This document shows positions 8,350-14,902 of a stretch of 64,000 nt of DNA, one piece after another. Every line of letters begins with the position of its first letter. Position 1 is the stretch's first letter. The notes below the pieces were generated by a model. That model did not search any database. It saw nothing but the letters and a program-made list of their open reading frames with translations, and was not told where the DNA came from. The position numbers and the translations under genes were made by a program. Source of the DNA: DASXMR01 sp036495525 (GTDB lineage: Bacteria > Actinomycetota > Actinomycetes > Streptosporangiales > Streptosporangiaceae); contig DASXMR010000060.1 in the NCBI GenBank assembly GCA_036495525.1, positions 1 through 64,000 on the forward strand. The letters are read 5' to 3'.

Positions 8350-9561
8350 CTAGCTGGCCTGGCCGAGGAGCTTGCCGAGCCGGGTCATGCCCTCGGTCAG
8401 GGCGTCGTCGGACAGCGCGCAGGACAGCCGGAAGTAGCCTGGCGTGCCGAACGCCTCGCCGGGAACCACGGCGACGTCGGCCTCGTCCAGCACGAGCTCC
8501 GCCAGCTCCGCCGAGGTCGCCGGGTGCCGCCCGGCTAGCTGCCTGCCGAGCGCGCCGCGTACCGATGGATAGCAGTAGAACGCGCCCTGCGGCAGCGGGC
8601 AGACGACGCCAGGCATCTCGTTCAGCATTACCGTCATGACCGTGCGGCGGCGGCTGAAGGCTGACCGCATCGCGGCGACCGCCGACAAGTTGCCGGACAC
8701 CGCCGCGAGCGCCGCTGCCTGCGCCACATTGCACACGTTCGAGGTCGCGTGCGACTGCAGGTTCGCCGCGGCCCGGACGACGTCGTCCGGGCCGATCAGC
8801 CAGCCCACCCGCCAGCCGGTCATGGCGTACGTCTTCGCCACGCCGTTCAGCACCACGCAGCGGTCGGCCAGCTCGGGCACCAGGACGGGCATGGACTCGA
8901 ACCGGGCGTCGTCGTACACCAGGTGCTCGTAGATCTCGTCGGTGACCACCCACAAGCCGTGCCCGGCGGCCCAGCGGCCGATCTCGGCGACCAGATCCGG
9001 CGGGTAGACCGCGCCGGTCGGGTTCGACGGCGAGACGAACAGGAGCACCTTGGTCCGGTCAGTGCGGTGCGCCTCAAGCTGCTCGACCGACACCAGGTAG
9101 CCCGAGTGCTCGTCGGTCAGGACGCGGACTGGGGTGCCGCCGGCCAGGCCGATGGCCTCGGGGTAACTGGTCCAGTACGGCGTCGGCAGCAGTACCTCGT
9201 CACCGGGATCGAGCAGGGTCTCGAACGCCTGCAGCACGGCCTGCTTGGCGCCATTGGTGATCAGCACCTGGCTGGGCGCCACCTGCAGGCCGGAATCCCT
9301 CGCGGTCTTGGCCGCGACCGCCTCGCGCAGCTCAGGCAGCCCGGCAGCCGGCGTGTACTTGTGCATTCTCGGATCGGCGCAGGCCCTGGCGGCCGCCTCG
9401 ACGATGTAGCCAGGCGTGGCGAAGTCCGGCTCGCCGGCCCCGAAGCCGATGACCGGCCGCCCGGCCGCCCGCAGCGCCCGCGCCTTGGCGTCCACCGCCA
9501 GCGTCGCCGACTCGCTGATCGCCGCGATCCGGGCCGAGATCCTTCCCTGTGACGAGCTCAT
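8350..9561 (-). CDS. aspC: Aspartate-type PLP-dependent aminotransferase
   Basis: Class I/II (fold type I) aminotransferase, 403 residues, cytoplasmic, moving amino groups between aspartate-like donors and 2-oxoglutarate through pyridoxal phosphate. The N-terminal motif RPVIGFGAGEPDFATPG, the SNPTG motif, and the PLP lysine in AKTYAMTGWRVGW are all intact, as is the C-terminal RLSCA arginine motif that binds the substrate carboxylate. An aspC-like gene beside tRNA-Trp/secE is a known actinobacterial arrangement. ATG at 9561 begins a typical N-terminus. It is transcribed away from tRNA-Trp. Substrate specificity (Asp against prephenate or other) cannot be read from the sequence. Confidence 0.9.
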   Translation of the reverse strand: MSSSQGRISARIAAISESATLAVDAKARALRAAGRPVIGFGAGEPDFATPGYIVEAAARACADPRMHKYTPAAGLPELREAVAAKTARDSGLQVAPSQVLITNGAKQAVLQAFETLLDPGDEVLLPTPYWTSYPEAIGLAGGTPVRVLTDEHSGYLVSVEQLEAHRTDRTKVLLFVSPSNPTGAVYPPDLVAEIGRWAAGHGLWVVTDEIYEHLVYDDARFESMPVLVPELADRCVVLNGVAKTYAMTGWRVGWLIGPDDVVRAAANLQSHATSNVCNVAQAAALAAVSGNLSAVAAMRSAFSRRRTVMTVMLNEMPGVVCPLPQGAFYCYPSVRGALGRQLAGRHPATSAELAELVLDEADVAVVPGEAFGTPGYFRLSCALSDDALTEGMTRLGKLLGQAS

Positions 9562-9699
9562 GGCTTCTATCGTCGCACCAGCGCCCGTCCGGCCGGCGCG
9601 CCGGACACGGCACGCGGCGGCTCGGGAGGGTCGTCCCGGAACAGCACCGCATGCGGGGCTGCGGCGTCCCCGGATGAACTACCGCCTCGATCAGCACAG

Positions 9700-9730
9700 T
9701 TCGACGGGGGGCGCCACGGCGACGTACACT
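9700..9730 (+). promoter_or_regulatory. Candidate promoter of tRNA-Trp–secE–nusG
   Basis: TTCGAC (9700–9705), a 19-base spacer, then TACACT (9725–9730). The −10 is identical to that proposed for rpoB. The predicted start near 9737 is about 50 bases before the tRNA gene. Confidence 0.45.
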
Positions 9731-9785
9731 TCTTTTCCTGGTGATGGTTTGCCAGTGGCCAGTGCATGTCCGCGCGGGCCGTCAC

Positions 9786-9859
9786 AGGGCAGTAGCTCAA
9801 TTGGCTAGAGTCCCGGTCTCCAAAACCGGCGGTTGGGGGTTCGAGTCCCTCCTGCCCTG
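9786..9859 (+). tRNA. tRNA-Trp (anticodon CCA)
   Basis: Complete cloverleaf. The acceptor stem AGGGCAG pairs with CTGCCCT (9852–9858), with discriminator G at 9859. The anticodon stem is CCGGT/ACCGG, and the seven-base loop CTCCAAA places anticodon CCA at 9820–9822. The T-arm has the normal GTTCGAGTC loop. CCA is not encoded in full. It lies 78 bases before secE, its usual place in actinobacteria, and is probably cut from a transcript shared with secE. Confidence 0.97.
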
Positions 9860-9937
9860 CGCGAGCGGCCTGTGTATACCGCACGGGCGGCTGAAGGCGC
9901 CAGCCGACAAGTAGATCAGTGCAGCTCAGGTGAGGAC

Positions 9938-10189
9938 ATGACGACTCAGACGCGTGGCTCGGCTCCCGAGAAGTCGGCCAGGCCCGGCGGTCCGGCGAAG
10001 TCTGACCGGACGACGCCGGCGCTATTCGTCCGGCAGGTAGCTGCTGAACTGCGCAAGGTCATCTGGCCGACCCGCAAAGAGCTTCTTACCTACACGACGG
10101 TAGCCCTGGTGTTCATCGTGGTTATGGTCGCGATCGTGACCAGCCTCGACTACGGGTTCACCAAGCTGGTACTCGCCGTTTTCGGCTGA
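9938..10189 (+). CDS. secE: Preprotein translocase subunit SecE
   Basis: Small essential subunit of the SecYEG channel. The 83-residue protein has a polar, Lys/Pro-rich head, the amphipathic cytoplasmic helix with the conserved AELRKVIWPTRKEL motif that clamps SecY, and one TM helix (ALVFIVVMVAIVTSLDYGF). ATG 9938 is preceded by AGGTGAGG and gives the normal actinobacterial length. The frame opens upstream into the tRNA gene, so longer starts are ruled out. It sits between tRNA-Trp and nusG as expected. Confidence 0.95.
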   Translation: MTTQTRGSAPEKSARPGGPAKSDRTTPALFVRQVAAELRKVIWPTRKELLTYTTVALVFIVVMVAIVTSLDYGFTKLVLAVFG

Positions 10190-10382
10190 GCGCGGGGGCC
10201 GGCCTGGCCGGCGCCGAGGCTGGCGGTGCACGATTGTGCGCCGGGTGGCAGCATGATTACTGATCATGCCTGCCCGCGTCAGCGCGCCCGCTCCCGGCCG
10301 GGGAGCGTCAGCGCCAGCCGCCAGGCCGCGGCCGCACCAGCAGGGTCGCGGCCGCGAAGTGATAACGAGAGAAAGAGTTACC

Positions 10383-11462
10383 GTGTCCGAGTCCGAGTCC
10401 GAGCCCCGCGCCGGCGAGCAGCCCGAGGGCGGCCAAGCCGCGTCAGCGGACGGCGAGCAGAGTGCGCCCGCCGAGCAGCTGACTGGCGACACCGAGACCA
10501 CCGAGCAGACCGCCAGGGATGCCTGGGCCGAGGCAGCGGCGGCCGTCGCCGCCGGGCAGAACGGCAGCGCGGCGCCCGACGACGGCGGCGCGGCAGCCGA
10601 CAGCGCCGCGCAAACCGCGGCCGACAGCGCCCAGCAGGCCACTGCGGACGGGGCCGACGACTCAGCCGTGGCCGCCGACTCTGCCGTGGCCGACGACGCC
10701 GAGCCCGGCGAGGCCCAGCCCGACGCAGCTCAGCCCGACGCAGCTCAGCCCGACGCAGCTCAGCCCGACGCAGCCCAGCCCGACGCAGCCCAGCCCGACG
10801 CAGCCCAGCCCGACGCAGCACTGTCCGCAGCGGAAGCGGATGCAGCGGAAGCGGATGAGGCCGGGGAAGCCGAGGAAGACCCGGTCGCCGCGTTCAAGCT
10901 CGAGCTGCGGCTGCTGCCTGGCGACTGGTACGTGGTGCACTCCTACGCCGGCTACGAGAACCGGGTGCGCACCAACCTGGAGAGCCGGATTCAGTCGCTG
11001 AACATGGAGGACTTCATCTTCCAGATCGAGGTCCCGGTGCACGACGTGATCGAGATCAAGGGCGGCAAGCGGCAGCAGGTGCAGGAGAAGGTGTTGCCCG
11101 GTTACATCCTGGTCCGGATGGACCTGACCGACGAGTCGTGGGCCGTGGTGCGTAATACGCCCGGCGTCACCGGCTTCGTGGGACTGTCCAGCAGGCCGTC
11201 GCCGCTCAGCCTCGACGAGGTGGCCAGCCTGCTCGCGCCCGAGCCGGAGGAGAAGGCGGCCAAGAAGGCCGAAACGCTGCGCGCCGCCGCGGTCGACTTC
11301 GAGGTCGGCCAGTCGGTGACCGTGATGGATGGCCCGTTTGCCACGCTTCCGGCTACGGTGAACGAGATCAACGCGGTTACCCAGAAGCTCAAGGTGCTCG
11401 TGTCGATCTTCGGCCGCGAGACGCCGGTCGAGCTTTCCTTCGACCAGGTCAGCAAGATCTGA
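10383..11462 (+). CDS. nusG: Transcription termination/antitermination factor NusG
   Basis: RNA-polymerase-associated factor that stabilises elongation and links transcription to Rho or ribosomes. The protein has 359 residues. The conserved NGN domain starts at about residue 180 (GDWYVVHSYAGYENRVRTNL) and contains VLPGYILVRM. The KOW domain occupies about 304–358. Upstream lies an acidic Ala/Pro-rich extension of nearly 180 residues containing seven pentapeptide repeats PDAA(Q/L) at residues 113–147. Actinobacterial NusG normally has an acidic extension, but this one is long and tandemly repeated. GTG 10383 was chosen because the acidic region starts there, close behind the purine-rich GAGAGAAAGAG. 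The frame is open from 10266. Confidence 0.94.
   Translation: MSESESEPRAGEQPEGGQAASADGEQSAPAEQLTGDTETTEQTARDAWAEAAAAVAAGQNGSAAPDDGGAAADSAAQTAADSAQQATADGADDSAVAADSAVADDAEPGEAQPDAAQPDAAQPDAAQPDAAQPDAAQPDAAQPDAALSAAEADAAEADEAGEAEEDPVAAFKLELRLLPGDWYVVHSYAGYENRVRTNLESRIQSLNMEDFIFQIEVPVHDVIEIKGGKRQQVQEKVLPGYILVRMDLTDESWAVVRNTPGVTGFVGLSSRPSPLSLDEVASLLAPEPEEKAAKKAETLRAAAVDFEVGQSVTVMDGPFATLPATVNEINAVTQKLKVLVSIFGRETPVELSFDQVSKI
10719..10823 (+). repeat. 15-bp in-frame minisatellite in nusG (7 units)
   Basis: Seven head-to-tail 15-base units encode PDAAQ six times and PDAAL once. Units 1–3 use GCT for the second Ala, units 4–6 use GCC, and unit 7 ends in CTG. The block form (three alike, then three alike) suggests expansion by slippage or unequal crossing-over of short arrays. 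Confidence 0.95.
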
Positions 11463-11532
11463 CCTGGCCAAGCGCGCCGCACGGGCGCGGCAGGCCGGCA
11501 GATAACAGCACGCGAGGTAAGGAACACGCCAG

Positions 11533-11967
11533 ATGGCACCGAGGAAGAAGAAGATCGCTGCGGTCGTCAAGGTGCAGCTGAACGCCGGCTCTGCCACCCC
11601 AGCGCCGCCGGTGGGCACGGCACTCGGCCCGCACGGAGTCAACATCATGGACTTCGTCAAGCAGTACAACGCGGCCACCGACACCCAGCGCGGCAATGTC
11701 GTGCCGGTCGAGATCACCATCTACGAGGACCGGTCGTTCAGCTTCATCACCAAGACCCCGCCGGCTCCCGAGCTGATCAAGAAGGCAGCAGGCGTGGACA
11801 AGGGCAGCGGCGAGCCGCACAAGACCAAGGTCGGCCGCATGACCAGCGCCCAGGTACGGGAGATCGCGCAAGTCAAGATGCCGGACCTGAACGCCAGGAC
11901 GATCGAGGCGGCGGAGAAGATCATCGCCGGTACCGCCAGGTCGATGGGCATCACCGTCGACGGCTGA
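11533..11967 (+). CDS. rplK: 50S ribosomal protein L11
   Basis: L11 binds the GTPase-associated centre of 23S rRNA and is part of the target of thiostrepton-type antibiotics and of stringent-response signalling. At 144 residues it matches the family. The N-terminal domain has the Pro-rich linker PAPPVGTALGPHGVNIMDF, and the C-terminal rRNA-binding domain ends KIIAGTARSMGITVDG. ATG 11533 lies 70 bases after nusG, downstream of GAGGTAAGGA. It is probably co-transcribed with rplA. Confidence 0.97.
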   Translation: MAPRKKKIAAVVKVQLNAGSATPAPPVGTALGPHGVNIMDFVKQYNAATDTQRGNVVPVEITIYEDRSFSFITKTPPAPELIKKAAGVDKGSGEPHKTKVGRMTSAQVREIAQVKMPDLNARTIEAAEKIIAGTARSMGITVDG

Positions 11968-12018
11968 CCCGGCGGGGCAGAGCGGCCCGCACGGCCTCGT
12001 TCTGAAATTAAAAAGGGC

Positions 12019-12061
12019 GGCCCCGGATACCGGGGCCAGGTGGCAGGGCCAGCGCTGGCCC
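12019..12061 (+). promoter_or_regulatory. Paired hairpins between rplK and rplA
   Basis: An 8-bp perfect stem GGCCCCGG/CCGGGGCC with an ATA loop (12019–12037) is followed nine bases later by a 16-base palindrome (12046–12061). An unusually AT-rich run (12004–12014) lies just upstream. The hairpins lie inside the predicted rplKA transcript, 38 bases before the rplA start. They could be an L1-binding operator, a processing site or a partial terminator. The sequence does not decide. Confidence 0.5.
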
Positions 12062-12099
12062 GAAGACCACGAGCTCCTAGCTGAACAGGGAGAGCAGCA

Positions 12100-12822
12100 A
12101 TGAAGCGCAGCAAGGCTTATCGCAAGGCAGACGAGCTCATCAGCCCGGACACGCTGTACACGCCGGGGGAGGCCGTCGCGCTGGCCAGGCAGACCTCGGC
12201 CACCAAGTTCGACCCGACCGTCGAGGTGGCGCTGCGGCTCGGGGTAGACCCGCGCCGGGCCGACCAGATGGTGCGCGGCACGGTCAACCTGCCGCACGGC
12301 ACCGGCAAGACGGCGCGGGTACTGGCGTTCGCTCAGGGCGACCGGGCCGAGGAGGCCCGCGCCGCTGGCGCCGACTACGTGGGCGCCGACGACCTCATCG
12401 AGCGGATTCAGGGCGGGTTCCTCGACTTCGACGCCGTGGTCGCCACCCCGGACATGATGGGCAAGGTCGGCCGCCTGGGCCGGGTGCTCGGCCCGCGCGG
12501 GCTCATGCCGAACCCGAAGACCGGCACCGTGACCGCCGACGTCGGCAAGGCCGTCAGCGACATCAAGGGCGGCAAGATCGAGTTCCGGGTGGACCGGCAC
12601 GGCAACCTGCACTTCGTCATCGGCAAGGCGTCCTTCACCGACCGCGCGCTGGTCGAGAACTACGCGGCCGCGCTGGAGGAAGTGATCAGGCTCAAGCCGT
12701 CCGCCGCCAAGGGCCGCTACCTGAAGAAGATCACGTTCGCCACCTCGATGGGGCCAGGCATCCCGGTCGACCCCGCCGTCACCCGCGGCCTCGCCGACGA
12801 CATGGCCGACTCCACTGCCTGA
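12100..12822 (+). CDS. rplA: 50S ribosomal protein L1
   Basis: L1 forms the mobile stalk at the E site and in many bacteria represses its own operon by binding mRNA. The protein has 240 residues. It shows the conserved second-domain stretch DMMGKVGRLGRVLGPRGLMP at the domain boundary, and GKIEFRVDRHGN. The C-terminus ends with VDP(A)-type residues and a short acidic tail. ATG 12100 follows GGGAGAG. It is preceded by two hairpins that may take part in autoregulation. Confidence 0.97.
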   Translation: MKRSKAYRKADELISPDTLYTPGEAVALARQTSATKFDPTVEVALRLGVDPRRADQMVRGTVNLPHGTGKTARVLAFAQGDRAEEARAAGADYVGADDLIERIQGGFLDFDAVVATPDMMGKVGRLGRVLGPRGLMPNPKTGTVTADVGKAVSDIKGGKIEFRVDRHGNLHFVIGKASFTDRALVENYAAALEEVIRLKPSAAKGRYLKKITFATSMGPGIPVDPAVTRGLADDMADSTA

Positions 12823-12913
12823 TTCCGCCGCCTGACCTGCCGCTGGGCACGGGCACAGCTCCGCACCGTTTTCGGCTGTGGTCCGGCGGCATGCCCGGAT
12901 TCCGCGTGCCGCG

Positions 12914-12936
12914 CCGCCCGATGCGACATCGGGCGG
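12914..12936 (+). terminator. rplKA terminator hairpin
   Basis: Ten-base perfect stem CCGCCCGATG/CATCGGGCGG with a CGA loop, 91 bases after rplA. There is no T-tract, as is common for high-GC terminators. Confidence 0.6.
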
Positions 12937-12994
12937 GTTGGCGTGACGAGAAGTCGAATGCTGGTCCGAGGCCGGGCCGGGCGGATCGTCTGAT

Positions 12995-13024
12995 TTGGCG
13001 GGCGGCAGGTTCGGCGCGTACTGT
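12995..13024 (+). promoter_or_regulatory. Candidate rplJL promoter
   Basis: TTGGCG (12995–13000), an 18-base spacer, then TACTGT (13019–13024). The predicted start near 13031 places the conserved-looking GCCAAAGACCG at the 5' end of the message. Confidence 0.55.
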
Positions 13025-13030
13025 GACTGC

Positions 13031-13200
13031 TGCCAAAGACCGTCGGCTGTCGTCACGCATGCGCGTGGCGGCCGAAGGCCCCGCTCAGGCGGGCGGCCCG
13101 CGCAGGCGAACTGAGCTGCACCCTCAGCCGGGCACGAGCCCTGGCTGACGGTTCACGCCCCGTGCGCCAGCGCCGGGGCGTTCTGCTTGCCAGGGCCCCT
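13031..13200 (+). ncRNA. Probable ribosomal protein L10 leader
   Basis: The 5' region of the rplJL message. In bacteria L10(L12)4 represses its own operon by binding such a leader, and Rfam describes an L10 leader family. The leader begins about 13031 with GCCAAAGACCG and contains GC-rich paired segments around 13060–13110. It also holds an 8-bp stem ACGCCCCG/CGGGGCGT (13155–13181) followed by TTCTGCTT, which resembles an intrinsic attenuator. GGCACG at 13131–13136 can pair with CGTGC at 13161–13165 and overlap the attenuator's left arm, so alternative folds are possible. I did not fold the RNA and cannot confirm the family match. Confidence 0.5.
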
Positions 13201-13272
13201 CAGGCCGGCAAACCGGATGCAACCGGCGAGGCTCCGCGTAGCGGGCTGTCCCCGGGACGAGGAGGGAGGCCC

Positions 13273-13944
13273 ATGGCGAGGGCGGAAAAGGTGACCGCGG
13301 TCGCCGAGCTGACCGAGCGATTCCAGTCCTCGGCTGGCGCCGTGCTGACCGAGTACCGGGGCCTGTCGGTGGCCCAGCTCGGTGAGCTGCGGCAGGCGCT
13401 TGGTGAGCACGCCACGTTCTCCGTGGTCAAGAACACGCTGACCAAGATCGCTGCGAGCGAGGCAGGTCTGGCCGGCGAGGTGACCGCGCTGCTGTCGGGG
13501 CCGTCGGCGATCGCGTTCGTGCAGGGTGATGTCGTCGAGGCGGCCAAGGGCCTGCGCGACTTCTCCCGGGCGAACCCGCTGCTGGTCATCAAGGGCGGCG
13601 TGCTCGACGGCAACGTGATATCGCCGGACGAGATCACCAAGCTGGCCGACCTGGAGCCGCGCGAGGTCCTGCTGGCCAAGCTGGCTGGCGCGATGAAGGC
13701 GTCGATGGCTGGCGCCGCCGCGACGTTCAACGCCCTGCCGGTGCAGCTGGCCAGGCTGCTCGCCGCCCTGGAGGAGAAGCGGGCGGCCGACGGTCCGGCT
13801 CAGCCGGAAGCGGGCGACAGCACGCCGCCGCCCGCCGCAGCGGCTGACGGCCCGGCTGACGGCGCTGCCGACGCCGATGCTGGCGCTGACGAGGCCGCGG
13901 CAGACCAGGCGGAGGGCAAGACCGCCGAGGACAGCGAAGGCTAA
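13273..13944 (+). CDS. rplJ: 50S ribosomal protein L10
   Basis: L10 anchors L7/L12 dimers to the ribosomal stalk and autoregulates its operon. The conserved part spans residues 1–175 (TEYRGLSVAQLGELRQAL, SVVKNTLTKIA, then the long L12-binding helix near 155–175). A C-terminal Ala/Asp/Pro-rich tail of about 45 residues brings the length to 223, longer than the classical 165–180. ATG 13273 follows a strong GAGGAGGGAGG. The frame is open upstream to 13162, but that segment lies in the leader. Confidence 0.96.
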   Translation: MARAEKVTAVAELTERFQSSAGAVLTEYRGLSVAQLGELRQALGEHATFSVVKNTLTKIAASEAGLAGEVTALLSGPSAIAFVQGDVVEAAKGLRDFSRANPLLVIKGGVLDGNVISPDEITKLADLEPREVLLAKLAGAMKASMAGAAATFNALPVQLARLLAALEEKRAADGPAQPEAGDSTPPPAAAADGPADGAADADAGADEAAADQAEGKTAEDSEG

Positions 13945-14034
13945 CCGGACCGCGGGTGCTGAGCCCGGTCCAGCCCAGACGATGCGGGCGGCCGACGGTC
14001 GCCGGTGAAGACGCAGGAAAGAGGAAGCACCACC

Positions 14035-14430
14035 ATGGCGAAGATGAGCACCGAGTCACTGCTCGACGCGTTCAAGGAGATGACGCTGATCGAGCTTTCT
14101 GACTTCGTGAAGCAGTTCGAGGAGACCTTCGACGTCAAGGCCGCCGCCCCGGTTGCCGTGGCCGGGCCGGCCGCTGCCGCTGGCGCTGGCGGCGCCGCCG
14201 CCGAGGAGGCCGAGGAGCAGGACGAGTTCGACGTGATCCTCGAGGCTGCCGGCGACAAGAAGATCCAGGTCATCAAGGAGGTCAGGACGCTGACCAGCCT
14301 GGGCCTGAAGGAGGCCAAGGACCTGGTCGACGGCGCGCCCAAGCCGGTCCTCGAGCGCGCGAACAAGGAGACGGCCGAGAAGGCCAAGGCCGCCCTGGAG
14401 GGCGCCGGCGCCACCGTCACCGTCAAGTAG
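14035..14430 (+). CDS. rplL: 50S ribosomal protein L7/L12
   Basis: Stalk protein that recruits translation factors. The protein has 131 residues: the N-terminal dimerisation helix pair (LLDAFKEMTLIELSDFVKQF), an Ala/Gly hinge, and the C-terminal factor-binding domain (KKIQVIKEVRTLTSLGLKEA, VDGAPKPV). ATG 14035 follows GAAAGAGGAAG. A start 30 bases upstream is in frame but lacks a ribosome-binding site. The gene ends 14 bases before a 16-bp hairpin. Confidence 0.97.
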   Translation: MAKMSTESLLDAFKEMTLIELSDFVKQFEETFDVKAAAPVAVAGPAAAAGAGGAAAEEAEEQDEFDVILEAAGDKKIQVIKEVRTLTSLGLKEAKDLVDGAPKPVLERANKETAEKAKAALEGAGATVTVK

Positions 14431-14443
14431 CAGCACGCACTTC

Positions 14444-14478
14444 GCGGCCCTGGCCGGGCACTGCCCGGCCAGGGCCGC
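14444..14478 (+). terminator. Strong 16-bp hairpin after rplL
   Basis: Perfect 16-base stem (14444–14459 with 14463–14478) and a three-base loop ACT. CGCAC/GTGCG-type pairing can extend it outward. No T-tract follows. It probably terminates or attenuates rplJL transcription so that rpoB depends on its own promoter. Confidence 0.75.
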
Positions 14479-14757
14479 TGCGTGCGCCGACTGCGTGCGC
14501 CGACTGGGCCGAGCGCACGCGAGCGTCGCGCAGGGGCAGGCAGTATGGGGGCGAATCAGGCCAGCGTCAACCGCCCGGCGGGAATTAGCTGAGGCGGGAA
14601 CTTGTTGTGATGCCCTGGTGGCAAGAAACTGAAACATCTACGGCTTTGTGACCTTCGTCACGTGCATCTAGCGCCCGACACAAGGCGGCGCGGGCTTGAC
14701 GTTTGGCTCAGGACGAGCGATGCTGCGTTGCAGCGTGAAACTCATAGTGAAGTACAG

Positions 14758-14787
14758 TTGACCAGCAGTGTGCCGTTCGACTACACT
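14758..14787 (+). promoter_or_regulatory. rpoB promoter
   Basis: TTGACC (14758–14763), an 18-base spacer, and TACACT (14782–14787) form a near-consensus housekeeping promoter. The predicted start near 14794 gives a 5' leader of about 110 bases before the rpoB TTG. Confidence 0.75.
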
Positions 14788-14902
14788 GCCAATTTGCGCT
14801 GCATCCACTCGTCCTTGCCATACACGCAACCCTCGCGGTGTGTCCGCAGGGCGTTTTGCATGCGCGCGGTGACCGTCCGCAACCAGCTCGGAAGGACTCC
14901 TG

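Larger units (their letters stand above)
12823..13272 (+). other. Long rplA–rplJ intergenic region
   Basis: This 450-base gap has no convincing gene. It holds a terminator-like hairpin (12914–12936), a promoter (12995–13024), and an rplJ leader with an attenuator-like hairpin (13155–13181), each entered separately. The stretch 12937–12990 shows nothing recognisable. Confidence 0.7.
14431..14902 (+). other. rplL–rpoB intergenic region
   Basis: 472 bases without a gene. It contains a strong hairpin right after rplL and a clear promoter 116 bases before rpoB. A small GTGAC-CTTC-GTCAC stem-loop lies near 14648–14661. A second, weaker TTGACG (14696–14701) stands 17 bases before GATGCT and may be an additional promoter. 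The AT content rises sharply from 14575, unlike the surrounding DNA. Confidence 0.7.

Noticed and set aside
8212..8538. Plus-strand frames between the LysM–BTAD gene and aspC
   Set aside because: They overlap the 3' half of the aminotransferase in antisense and have no start signal or family features.
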